A stretch of DNA of 60,202 nt. It comes from JAKBCQ01 sp021807585 (GTDB lineage: Bacteria > Planctomycetota > Planctomycetia > Isosphaerales > Isosphaeraceae). The stretch lies in contig DAHWFG010000348.1 in NCBI GenBank assembly GCA_027325115.1, positions 1 through 60,202 on the forward strand, written 5' to 3'. Positions 34,065-42,076 of this stretch are shown here, piece by piece; position 1 is the stretch's first letter, and every line of letters begins with the position of its first letter. The position numbers and the translations under genes were made by a program. The notes under the pieces were generated by a model. That model was not told the origin of the DNA. It ran no database searches and worked only from the letters and a program-made list of their open reading frames with translations.

Positions 34065-35096
34065 TCAGGCTTTTGTCGCCATGACCGCATCGAGCGGGAC
34101 GCCGCCCGGGAGCGATTGGTGCTCGACTTTGGCGAAGCCTATGCTTTTAAGCAACAACTCATACTCTTGCGCGGTCCGTTCGCGTCCCTCGGTATAAATC
34201 AACATGCCGAGATGTTGCATCAGAGCCCAGCGCGGCCCCGATCGATCGGAATCGATCAGCTTTTCGGCGATGAGGACTGAGCCTCCGCTCGGCAAACGAT
34301 CATAAATACGTTTTAAAAGGACAAGGATTTTTTGCTCGGTCCAATCGTGGAGGATGCGACCGAGAGCGAAGACGTCGCCTTCGGGGAGGGGATCGACGAA
34401 GAAATCGCCTGCGAGGATCTCGATCCGCGAAACCGCGGGGGATTTGCCGACGATCTCGCGGGTCAACGGAACGACGTCGGCGAGGTCGAAAACCGTCGCG
34501 TGCAAATTCGGATAACGCTCGCACGCTGCGACCGCGAGATGCCCCGTCGCGCCGCCGAGATCGACGAACCGTTTTCTCGATCGCAGGTCGAACGCCGCGA
34601 CGACCTCGGGAGAACTGATTAATCCATATCCGTGCATTCCCATTAGAAATTCACGTTTGGATTCCTCGGTGCGAAAGAAATTCGCGAAGATCGGCGCGTC
34701 CCAGCCGAACGTTTCCTTCCAGCGGTGGGTTCCCTCGCGAACGGCGCCTTCGAGATTCGCCCACATCTTCCAGAGGACGTCGTTCGAGTAGCCGATGTAA
34801 CCCGTGAGGCGACGCGGACTCGCGCTCGTTAAATACGTTTGCGCGACCCGAGCGTTCGCGTAGTGATCGGCCGATTTTTCGAGCAGTTTCAGGCAAACGC
34901 AAGCGTCGAGCAGCCTGCCGAGCGCGTCGGCGTGAAGCCCGAGAGTTTCGGCGAGCGATTCGGCGGTCGCGGGCTCTTTTTCCAGGGCGTCGAAAATCCC
35001 CAGTGAAACCGCGGCGAACATCGTCTTGGAACGACGGTACGATTCGATCAGATCGAGGACGATCGCGGGATCGGCGACGAAAGGAAGTTCCGACAT
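34065..35096 (-). CDS. SAM-dependent O-methyltransferase (acetylserotonin MT-like)
   Basis: Class I methyltransferase of the plant-type O-methyltransferase / CrtF family. The N-terminal dimerisation winged helix (FAAVSLGIFDALEKEPATAESLAETL, given here only as a landmark near residues 27-52) precedes the SAM domain: FVDLGGATGHLAVAACERYP is the glycine loop, FDLADVVP the acidic loop and LHDWTEQKILVLLKRI the post-motif helix with the catalytic-His equivalent. 343 residues; AAGAGG stands seven bases upstream. It is a single gene convergent with fpg. Possible substrates include carotenoid, polyketide or quinone hydroxyls; nothing nearby narrows this. Confidence 0.87.
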   Translation of the reverse strand: MSELPFVADPAIVLDLIESYRRSKTMFAAVSLGIFDALEKEPATAESLAETLGLHADALGRLLDACVCLKLLEKSADHYANARVAQTYLTSASPRRLTGYIGYSNDVLWKMWANLEGAVREGTHRWKETFGWDAPIFANFFRTEESKREFLMGMHGYGLISSPEVVAAFDLRSRKRFVDLGGATGHLAVAACERYPNLHATVFDLADVVPLTREIVGKSPAVSRIEILAGDFFVDPLPEGDVFALGRILHDWTEQKILVLLKRIYDRLPSGGSVLIAEKLIDSDRSGPRWALMQHLGMLIYTEGRERTAQEYELLLKSIGFAKVEHQSLPGGVPLDAVMATKA

Positions 35097-35236
35097 AATG
35101 AAACCTCTTAAGAGTGCTTACATGTTAATTAAGTGTCGGGTGAAGATCGTCGGTCGACGATCGGGAGTGCGGCGACGCCGCCTTCGTTCGCATCCGGAAC
35201 GATCCGTTTCACCGATCTTCGGTTGTAAAAACACTT

Positions 35237-36088
35237 TCAATCTTCGATCGAAGAATCGTCCTCGGGGATGAAGCCGAGCAGTTCCTCGGCGGCGGTCAGA
35301 TCCCAGCGCGAGCCCCGGTTGTTGGAAAGCCCGTTGACCACGACGAACGAAAGCGCGTCGAAATCGGCCTCGACGGCTCGTCCGAAGAGCCGGACGAGGT
35401 CTTTATTGGAGAGCCAAAGCGATCGCGCCCATGGATCGGGGAGCGTGGCGGGGGAGTTCCTGCCGATTTGAACCCAACCGAGCCGAAGCGCGACGAACGT
35501 CATATCAAACGCTCGGGCGAAGCTTTTCCCCAGCCGTTCTCCCATCCATTTCGACGCTCCATACGCGTTATCGGGTCGAGGCGGAAGTTCGACCGTGATC
35601 GGCATATCGTCATATTCGCGGTATCCCCCCATGACGTGGTTCGAGCTCGCGAACACGACGCGTTCGACTCCCGCGAGCGCCGCGGCGTTAAGCACGTTCG
35701 CAATCGCGTCGAGATTCGGCCCCTCGAGTTCGTGCCAAGGGGCGAATTCGTTCGAATCGGCCGCCAGATGCACGACCGTATCGACCTCCTCAAAATAGGA
35801 AGCCCATTCTTCATCATAAATCGATAAGTCGGCGACGTAGATCTCTCCGGTGTCGTCGTCGTTACGATCAATAAGCACAAGATCATAAAGATCGGCCCAC
35901 GCGACGCGGAGCTTGCGGCCGATATCGCCGCAGGCGCCCGTGATCAGCACCGAACGCCGCGCGTCGTCGAATTCGTCGTCATCGAACTCGTCGTCGATCT
36001 CCTCGGCGGCGATCACCGTCAACTCGGGCAATTTCCGATTCGGCGTCGCCGTGGTTTCATCGATCGCGTCGGGATCGTCGCCGTTCAT
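35237..36088 (-). CDS. NAD-dependent epimerase/dehydratase with acidic N-terminal extension
   Basis: Extended short-chain dehydrogenase fold. Residues 1-43 are an acidic extension (EEIDDEFDDDEFDDARR) that is not part of the fold. It is followed by VLITGACGDIGRKLRVAW (nucleotide site), the active-site Ser in VFASSNHVMGGY and YGASKWMGE (Y-x3-K). 283 residues. It resembles uronate dehydrogenase-type members in the compact fold and NHVMG motif, so aldohexuronate oxidation is possible, but I cannot assign it. It lies 59 bases downstream of the propeller gene, likely in the same transcript. Confidence 0.85.
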   Translation of the reverse strand: MNGDDPDAIDETTATPNRKLPELTVIAAEEIDDEFDDDEFDDARRSVLITGACGDIGRKLRVAWADLYDLVLIDRNDDDTGEIYVADLSIYDEEWASYFEEVDTVVHLAADSNEFAPWHELEGPNLDAIANVLNAAALAGVERVVFASSNHVMGGYREYDDMPITVELPPRPDNAYGASKWMGERLGKSFARAFDMTFVALRLGWVQIGRNSPATLPDPWARSLWLSNKDLVRLFGRAVEADFDALSFVVVNGLSNNRGSRWDLTAAEELLGFIPEDDSSIED

Positions 36089-36147
36089 GGCCTTTTTTCC
36101 TCAAAGGATGACCGACCCGCGAATCGCGATCCGCGAGCGTCGAATCG

Positions 36148-37119
36148 TCATGTGACTGCGCAGAGAGTTCGTGCCGATTGAATTTGCCGCGAGAACGGCT
36201 CCCACCATTCACCCGCGTTGCGGGTTCGCCACATCTCTCCCGAATCGAACGCCACGAGCGCGAATTCGGTCGCCGCGGAATCGTGGCGAATGTCGATGAT
36301 GGAATCGAACTCGAGCCGCTCGGGGAATCCCCTGCGAACATGACTCCACGTTTTGCCGCGATCCTTCGATTCGTAAAGCGCGAATCCGAGGGGAACCTTT
36401 TTGCCGGGGGACGACGCTTCGATTCCCCCCTTGGGCGCCGCACCCGCGAGCAAGAGATTGGGGTCGTCGGGATCGATCGCGACGACGCGCGCGTATCGCG
36501 CCGATTCAAGCCCTTTGCTTCGATCAGCCCACGTTTCGCCGCCGTCTTCGCTGATCCAAACGCCGTCGCTCGTCGCCGCGACGACGAGCCCCGCTCCCTC
36601 TCCCGCGACTCGAACCGAGAAAATGTCGTTCGGCAAGCCGGCGCACGGCTTCCAAGAGGCGCCCGAATCGCCGCTCCGCCAGAGGCCTTTGCCGCTAATC
36701 GCCGCGTACCAAACCGCGGAATCGGGCTTGCCCTGCGTCAGAACCCGCACAAACGGAGGAGGGCTTGATGAATCGGGCTCGATCGCGGGCTCGGGGAGCT
36801 TCGTCCACGCCTTCGCGGAACCGAACACGCGAAAGTAAAGCGAAAGCGGCTTGAACGCGACGACGATGGGAGCTTCGAGACCGCTTCCCGTCGCGATCGC
36901 GGTCGGTCGCGTCGTTCCCTCAGGCGCGGGAATCACTCGCCAAGAGAGACCGTTGTCGCGACTTTCCAAAATCGCGCCCCCGTCGTCGATCACCGTGAGC
37001 GACCCGCCCCCCGACGACGCCATGTGCTTGATCGCGCGGTGCTGCAGGCTGTGAAAGACGGGCCAAGGCCCTCCCTGAAACCAACGATGAATTCCGTCGT
37101 CCGTTCCAATTAAAATCAT
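36148..37119 (-). CDS. BNR/sialidase-type beta-propeller protein
   Basis: A cytoplasmic-looking beta-propeller of about 323 residues with repeated Asp-box motifs: LESRDNGLSW, WRSGDSGASW, WISEDGGETW, YESKDRGKTW and WRTRNAGEWW. Each is spaced about 45-55 residues apart. No signal peptide is evident and no sialidase catalytic Arg triad or Tyr/Glu pair is recognisable, so a glycosidase role is not supported. It is related to the plant HCF136-like or WD40/YVTN repeat proteins common in planctomycetes. It is 12 bases downstream of the alpha/beta hydrolase, implying co-transcription. Confidence 0.85.
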   Translation of the reverse strand: MILIGTDDGIHRWFQGGPWPVFHSLQHRAIKHMASSGGGSLTVIDDGGAILESRDNGLSWRVIPAPEGTTRPTAIATGSGLEAPIVVAFKPLSLYFRVFGSAKAWTKLPEPAIEPDSSSPPPFVRVLTQGKPDSAVWYAAISGKGLWRSGDSGASWKPCAGLPNDIFSVRVAGEGAGLVVAATSDGVWISEDGGETWADRSKGLESARYARVVAIDPDDPNLLLAGAAPKGGIEASSPGKKVPLGFALYESKDRGKTWSHVRRGFPERLEFDSIIDIRHDSAATEFALVAFDSGEMWRTRNAGEWWEPFSRQIQSARTLCAVT

Positions 37120-37131
37120 GTGATAGCGCCC

Positions 37132-38190
37132 TTAGGTTTTTGATGCAAGCCACTGTTTGAGCTGTGCGAACGCCGCCGCCCCCTGAAACACATGCGCCGC
37201 CGAGAAAAACGCCGAGGCGAAGTTCTCCTCGACGCCGATCGCGCGAAACGCGCGTGACGTTTCAAAGATCGCCGCGTCGACCCCCGCTTTGGGAAAGATC
37301 GGATCCTCGAGCCCGCTCTCACAAAAGAGCCGCCGCGGAGCGATCAGCGACGCCACGTCCGAAGCCTCAAAATATTGAAGAATCCTGGGTACGTAATTAT
37401 CAATACAATGATTGAGGCTGAAGATCGAATCGCGGTACGTGCAAAACGACCCCGAGAGGACGGTCGAATGCACGCGAAGATCGAGCGCGGCGGAGTATAA
37501 CGCCACGGCGCCACCTCCCGATATCCCCATCAAAACGATCTTCTCGCGATCAACCTCGGGACGTGTCGACAGCAGATCGATCGCCTTGAGGACATCCCAA
37601 ACCCGCCAGCCGATCATCGATTCGCCAAGCAAGAGCGCCGCACCCGACGCCGTTTGACAACTGCTCGTCGACGCTCCCGCCCGGCACGACGCGGAATCAC
37701 GCCGATGACCGAATCCAAGCATCTCGAGAGCGAATGTCACGTAACCACGATCCACACATTGCAGCGCAAAATCATGTTGATATCCGTCGTAATGATCGCG
37801 CTCGTCGCCGTTTTCCTCGATCCCCACGATCTCGTCGATTCCGCGACCGTGACCGGGAAGGCAAATGACCGCGGGGCTCGGCTTCACGACCGAATCGGGT
37901 ATAAGAAGATAACCGATCGCTGATAGGTTCAATCGCGTGTTGAACGTCACCAATCGCCGCGTATAACCCTTTTTCTTCACGGGCGTTTCAAACCGAGCGT
38001 CGAGATCGATCGTTTTCTCGGGAAACGATCCGATCAGATCGACGAGCTTGGCTCGCGCCTCGTTTTGCCAAACGTAAGCGTCGGCCGCGGTCTGGGCGCG
38101 GAACGCCATCTTTCTCGTCGTTTCGCGATAACGCGAAAGTGCGTAGGCGAGCGAGTCAAAACGATCAGATCGAGGAGTCGGACCAGGCAT
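37132..38190 (-). CDS. Alpha/beta hydrolase (acetylxylan-esterase / DLH-like)
   Basis: Serine hydrolase, 352 residues, no signal peptide. The strand PAVICLPGHGRGIDEIVG forms the oxyanion region. The nucleophile elbow is LMGISGGGAVALYSA, with Ser in G-x-S-x-G; the acid lies in CESGLEDPIFPKAG, and the His in AAHVFQG near the end. The layout matches the Abhydrolase_7-type family frequent in planctomycetes and near sugar genes. The ester substrate cannot be determined. It is the first of a likely operon with the propeller and the epimerase. Confidence 0.86.
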   Translation of the reverse strand: MPGPTPRSDRFDSLAYALSRYRETTRKMAFRAQTAADAYVWQNEARAKLVDLIGSFPEKTIDLDARFETPVKKKGYTRRLVTFNTRLNLSAIGYLLIPDSVVKPSPAVICLPGHGRGIDEIVGIEENGDERDHYDGYQHDFALQCVDRGYVTFALEMLGFGHRRDSASCRAGASTSSCQTASGAALLLGESMIGWRVWDVLKAIDLLSTRPEVDREKIVLMGISGGGAVALYSAALDLRVHSTVLSGSFCTYRDSIFSLNHCIDNYVPRILQYFEASDVASLIAPRRLFCESGLEDPIFPKAGVDAAIFETSRAFRAIGVEENFASAFFSAAHVFQGAAAFAQLKQWLASKT

Positions 38191-38675
38191 GGCGAGGTTT
38201 CATTTCCCTATATCGAGCCCGGGGGGAAGCGCTCGTCTCAAATCGACCTGAAGCATAACGCAAGCCGCTTGCGTGGGCAAGGACGAGAACGAACTCGACC
38301 TGTTATCCCGGTTTCCGGGCGCGATTCTCGGGTCGGTCGAGATCGTTCGGAGGCGACTTACGGTATTTGGAGTCGCGCCTCGATCGTTCCAGAAGGCGAT
38401 GCGTCGACGCCGCGCTCCCGACCTCCAATGATGTGGAATCGCGGCGTGATAAATGCCATCATCCAAACCTATCGTCGATCGGAATCGATGCGAACGACGT
38501 CCGGATCATTCGCTCCAAGCCGAGCGATGATCAATCGATCCACGATCGACGCGCCATCGATCGTTGCGGCGCCGAATACGAGACCGTCCGGAATGAAAAC
38601 CGCTGATTCGGCGGGTTTAGACCAATCTTTAATCGTAAGATCATGTAAGTGTTATATTGATAATTAAATATATTT
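38191..38675. other. Intergenic region with no supported gene
   Basis: Nearly 500 bases upstream of the alpha/beta hydrolase. Open frames on both strands have Arg/Ser-rich noise-like composition and no ribosome site. The 3' part (38640-38675) is AT-rich and could hold a promoter for the small genes that follow. Confidence 0.35.
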
Positions 38676-38963
38676 ATGCAATTCATACTCATCCAGGCGA
38701 TTCAAAACCCCCTACAATTCGGCATGACCAAAATCCAGCACGATCGGATTCCCGAGGATCGACAAGCAATGATCAGCCTGCCGATCATGAGTTATTCTCA
38801 CGATTCGGGTACAACGATCAGCGAACCGATCGGAACACTTGCACTTGAAACGTCGACGCATCCGGCCGATACTCAATGGATGGAACAAGGCTTTCAGGTT
38901 TCGGAGAATGTGTCGAAACGCCTCGCTCTCTGGGAAACTGTGATTCGTCGGCTCCTCAATTGA
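38676..38963 (+). CDS. Possible small protein, 95 residues, unknown
   Basis: I recognise no family. The frame MQFILIQAIQNPLQFGMTK is followed by a polar middle and an amphipathic end (VSKRLALWETVIRRLL). The composition is balanced, unlike the Arg-rich noise frames around it. It lacks a ribosome site at the first ATG; ATGs at 38724 and 38769 are alternatives. It is followed after 30 bases by another small frame on the same strand. Could be spurious. Confidence 0.35.
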   Translation: MQFILIQAIQNPLQFGMTKIQHDRIPEDRQAMISLPIMSYSHDSGTTISEPIGTLALETSTHPADTQWMEQGFQVSENVSKRLALWETVIRRLLN

Positions 38964-38993
38964 TGAGATCTGTTCCGTTCTGGAGGAATCGCC

Positions 38994-39224
38994 ATGTCCG
39001 ACCCCGTTGTTGACGCTTCGGAATCATATCGCGAACCCGATCGCGACCGTACCCGAACCGATTCGTCCGATCAACATAGATATATAGACGAATACGGTCT
39101 GCGGCTTCCTGGACCGGGACATCTTCCAACCAAGGAAATCTCACCGGGAGTTTATCTCGTCACGGAAGATTTTTACAAGCCGACGAGCTATTTCGCACCG
39201 GCTCGACATGCCGCTCACAAATAA
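38994..39224 (+). CDS. Small acidic protein, 76 residues, unknown
   Basis: An ATG preceded by GGAGGA six bases upstream, one of the best ribosome sites in the region, starts a 76-residue polar protein (MSDPVVDASESYREPDRDR...LPTKEISPGVYLVTEDFYKP...). A conserved-looking stretch of Gly/Pro/Tyr (LRLPGPGHLPTKEIS) suggests a small folded module. There is no signal peptide or membrane segment. Its neighbour 30 bases upstream may be its partner. Function unknown. Confidence 0.5.
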   Translation: MSDPVVDASESYREPDRDRTRTDSSDQHRYIDEYGLRLPGPGHLPTKEISPGVYLVTEDFYKPTSYFAPARHAAHK

Positions 39225-39680
39225 CGGTAACCGAAATCGTCATCTCGTCGACGGTTCGGCGTGGAGGAATCGCGACGATAACGGAACTTCCGGCCGGCGC
39301 GGAACTTTCGGCGGACGTGCGGCAAATCTGGGCCGCATGAACAGGTTACAAGGCCTACGACGATCGCCGATCGCGGGATGGAGAAGGCGCTCGCCGATTT
39401 GCCCGATGTGCTTCTGAGAGATTGGGGTTAATGCAATCTGGATCGGTTTGTGGCGAGTCGTCGTGCGGACCTTTCGCAACCGGGTGGATCGGTCGGCGGC
39501 GGTTTGTGAAAATACGTAGAAGGGGAGCGTCTCGGACGATCGTTCCGGTGAAGGTTTGTTTGTCATGTCGCCCAAGCGACGTGCGGAATCGGCGTTACGA
39601 TCTTGCCGGATTTGACCGTGACGACTATGATTATCATGAAGTCGCCCGTTCCACCCTTCCTTACTTGCGGAAGTCTCACA
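39225..39680. other. Intergenic stretch before the Prc-type protease
   Basis: About 450 bases without a supported gene. A long leftward frame (39240-40346) runs through here into the protease gene but is antisense to its conserved sequence. The protease promoter probably lies in this stretch. Confidence 0.35.
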
Positions 39681-41768
39681 ATGCCGAAGATTCCCTTCCG
39701 TCGACCGAGGGTTTGGATCGTTTCCGGGGTGCTGATCGCGGTTGTCGTCGCGATCATCGGCGCTCAGGCCCCTCCGCTCCAAGACACCCCGATCGATCAG
39801 CTTACGGCGAACATCGTCGTCTCGCTGCTTACCAAAAATCATCTGTCCAAGCCCAAACTTGACGATGAAATCTCGCAGCGTTGGTTCAAAAATTTCCTCA
39901 AAGCTCTCGACCCTCAAAAGTATTACTTTGAAACCGCCGATCTTGAACGCTTTCAGGCGATGTCGACGAAGCTCGACGATCAGATCAAGACGGGGGATCT
40001 TTCGTTCGCCAAAGACGTGTTCCGGGTTTTCGTCGATCGATCCGACGAACGTTATGCGCTCGTTCAAAAGTTGCTGAAGGAGAAGCCTGATTATTCGATC
40101 GATGAATCGATCGTCGACGATCATGACAAGCTTGAATACGGCGATAAGAAGTCGGTCGAGGATCGGTGGCGGAAGCGGATCAAGCTCGATCTTCTTGAAC
40201 TCAAGGTCGATGGCGTCGACTCCGCCGAGGCCGTCAAGAAAATGTCGGTACGCTATCACGATCGCAATCGAGCCGTGCATCAGATCGACATGACGGATCT
40301 TCTTGAGATCTATCTGACGAGTCTGGCGACATCGCTCGACGCGCATTCAAGCTACATGGGTTCGAAGACGGTTGAAGACTTGATGCAGCAATTGCATCTT
40401 TCGCTCGAAGGGATTGGCGCGTCGTTGATGTCTGAGGACGGGTTCGCTGTCGTCGCCGAGGTGATACCCGGCGGCGCCGCGGACCGCGACGGCCGGCTTC
40501 AAACCGAGGACAAGATCGTCGCGATCCAGAAAGACGACGGCGAGGAGATTGATCTCGTCGAGAAGAAGCTGAGCGACGTCGTGCGGCACATTCGCGGCAA
40601 ACGAGGCACCAAGGTTCGCCTCGTCGTTCAACCATCGGGAACGAAAGAACGGAAGATTTACGAGATCACCCGCGACGTTGTGCAACTGAGCGACGCGCAC
40701 GCCAAATCGAAGATCGTCACGGCGAAGGGTGAAGCGGGCAAAGAAGTTAAGATCGGCGTGATCAGCCTCCCCTCGTTTTACGGCGATAACGAAGGGTTGC
40801 GAAACAACGACCCCGCCGCGGTTAGCGCCACCAAGGATTGCCGAGCATTCCTCGAAGAGTTCAAGAAAGCGAAAGTGGACGCGGTTTTGATCGATCTGCG
40901 GGGTAACGGCGGCGGGCTATTGACCGAGGCGATCTCGCTTTCCGGCCTGTTCATCAACAGCGGGCCGGTTGTTCAGGTGCGCGACGCTCAAAACTTGAAG
41001 GAGCTCGACGACGACGACGACGCGATCACTTACACCGGTCCGCTCGCGGTGTTGATCGATCATCAGAGCGCCAGCGCCTCGGAGATTTTCGCCGGCGTGA
41101 TTCGCGATTACGGCCGAGGATTGATCGTCGGAGATTCGAGCACGTTCGGCAAAGGGACGGTTCAAAGTATTATTGATTTAAGTGAACGTCTTCGCGATCA
41201 AGGGATTCCCAACCTGGGCGCGCTCAAGCTGACGATTCAGCAGTTTTATCGAGCCAACGGCGAGAGCACGCAAATCAAAGGCGTTCCCCCGCACATTCAT
41301 CTTCCTTCGTTGCTCGATCATCTCGATTTCGGCGAAGGCAAGATGGATAACGCTCTCAAGTATGATAAGATCAAAGCGCTTCAGCATGAGAAATTCGACC
41401 GTACGCCCGCCGATCTCGTGACCGAGCTTGACGCACGATCGGCCGAGCGACGGAAGTCGAACGAGAAGTTCCAGAAGCTCGACGATCAGATCAAAAAACT
41501 GACGGCTCGGAAGGAGCGGCACACGATCTTTTTGAACGAGGCGAAGTATCGCGCCGAATACATTTCTCCCGACGACAATCCGACGGGGCCGGGGCAGCAC
41601 TCGACCAAACCGGGAGAGAAAGACAAACCGAAAAAACGCTTCACCGATCGGGTCGCCTGGGAATCGAACTTCTATAACGATGAAGTCTTATCGATCGTCG
41701 CCGATTACGTCACCCTTGGGGCGAAACACATCGCGGCGACGGGTGTGAAGCCCAGCGATAAGAATTAA
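39681..41768 (+). CDS. Carboxy-terminal processing protease, S41 family (Prc/Tsp-like)
   Basis: Periplasmic tail-specific serine protease. I use the ATG at 39681, which places a signal anchor (VWIVSGVLIAVVVAIIG) near the N-terminus; an upstream frame extends to 39603. An N-terminal helical domain (QLTANIVVSLLTKNHLSKPK) precedes a PDZ domain at about 250-330 (FAVVAEVIPGGAADRDGRL) and the S41 core: DLRGNGGGLLTEA, the nucleophile Ser in HQSASASEIFAG and the general-base Lys in STFGKGTVQ. A Lys/Glu-rich C-terminal region matches the DUF3340-like end of Prc. About 695 residues, Prc-sized. A textbook terminator follows. Confidence 0.93.
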   Translation: MPKIPFRRPRVWIVSGVLIAVVVAIIGAQAPPLQDTPIDQLTANIVVSLLTKNHLSKPKLDDEISQRWFKNFLKALDPQKYYFETADLERFQAMSTKLDDQIKTGDLSFAKDVFRVFVDRSDERYALVQKLLKEKPDYSIDESIVDDHDKLEYGDKKSVEDRWRKRIKLDLLELKVDGVDSAEAVKKMSVRYHDRNRAVHQIDMTDLLEIYLTSLATSLDAHSSYMGSKTVEDLMQQLHLSLEGIGASLMSEDGFAVVAEVIPGGAADRDGRLQTEDKIVAIQKDDGEEIDLVEKKLSDVVRHIRGKRGTKVRLVVQPSGTKERKIYEITRDVVQLSDAHAKSKIVTAKGEAGKEVKIGVISLPSFYGDNEGLRNNDPAAVSATKDCRAFLEEFKKAKVDAVLIDLRGNGGGLLTEAISLSGLFINSGPVVQVRDAQNLKELDDDDDAITYTGPLAVLIDHQSASASEIFAGVIRDYGRGLIVGDSSTFGKGTVQSIIDLSERLRDQGIPNLGALKLTIQQFYRANGESTQIKGVPPHIHLPSLLDHLDFGEGKMDNALKYDKIKALQHEKFDRTPADLVTELDARSAERRKSNEKFQKLDDQIKKLTARKERHTIFLNEAKYRAEYISPDDNPTGPGQHSTKPGEKDKPKKRFTDRVAWESNFYNDEVLSIVADYVTLGAKHIAATGVKPSDKN

Positions 41769-41817
41769 ACCGACGCCGCGGCGATAAGTTCATTTCGCCG
41801 AGGGTTCGAGATTCATC

Positions 41818-41847
41818 AAGGGGACGCATGAGACGTCCCCTTTTTTA
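41818..41847 (+). terminator. Intrinsic terminator of the Prc-type protease gene
   Basis: AAGGGGACG (41818-41826) pairs perfectly with CGTCCCCTT (41834-41842) around a seven-base loop, and a run of T follows directly (TTTTATT). It lies 49 bases past the stop codon. This is the clearest Rho-independent terminator in the window. Confidence 0.88.
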
Positions 41848-41935
41848 TTATGTTCGAGGAGGGTGAAGATTCGCCGGTCAAAAAGAATTCTTTATGCCGT
41901 CATAATATTATAGAATTGTATAAAATCGATTAAAA

Positions 41936-41961
41936 GCCCCTCGCTTGTGCTTCGGGTCGGT
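41936..41961 (-). repeat. Possible planctomycete interspersed intergenic repeat
   Basis: The stretch GCCCCTCGCTTGTGCTTCGG and the bases after it resemble a short element that I recall recurring between genes in several planctomycete genomes (in reverse, CGAAGCACAAGCGAGGGGC). Only one copy is visible here, so this rests on memory and needs a genome search. Confidence 0.3.
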
Positions 41962-42076
41962 ATTTCGGGTTTGATTTTCGGAAGGCGAGCGTTCGATCAT
42001 TTCGCATTCATAACGCTTTTTAGTGATCGGCGACGCCGGCCCGATATGAACATAATCGCCGTTGAAACGCCGTCGG

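Larger units (their letters stand above)
41769..42076. other. Convergent intergenic region with terminator and repeat
   Basis: About 310 bases between the protease and the heme-protein gene. It holds a strong terminator (41818-41847), an AT-rich segment (41880-41935) and a repeat-like element (41936-41961). A 67-codon leftward frame here overlaps the heme gene and I do not accept it. Confidence 0.4.

Noticed and set aside
39240..40346. Leftward frame of 368 codons
   Set aside because: It runs antisense through the N-terminal domain of the Prc-type protease, whose sequence is clearly conserved; the leftward frame has no recognisable motifs.
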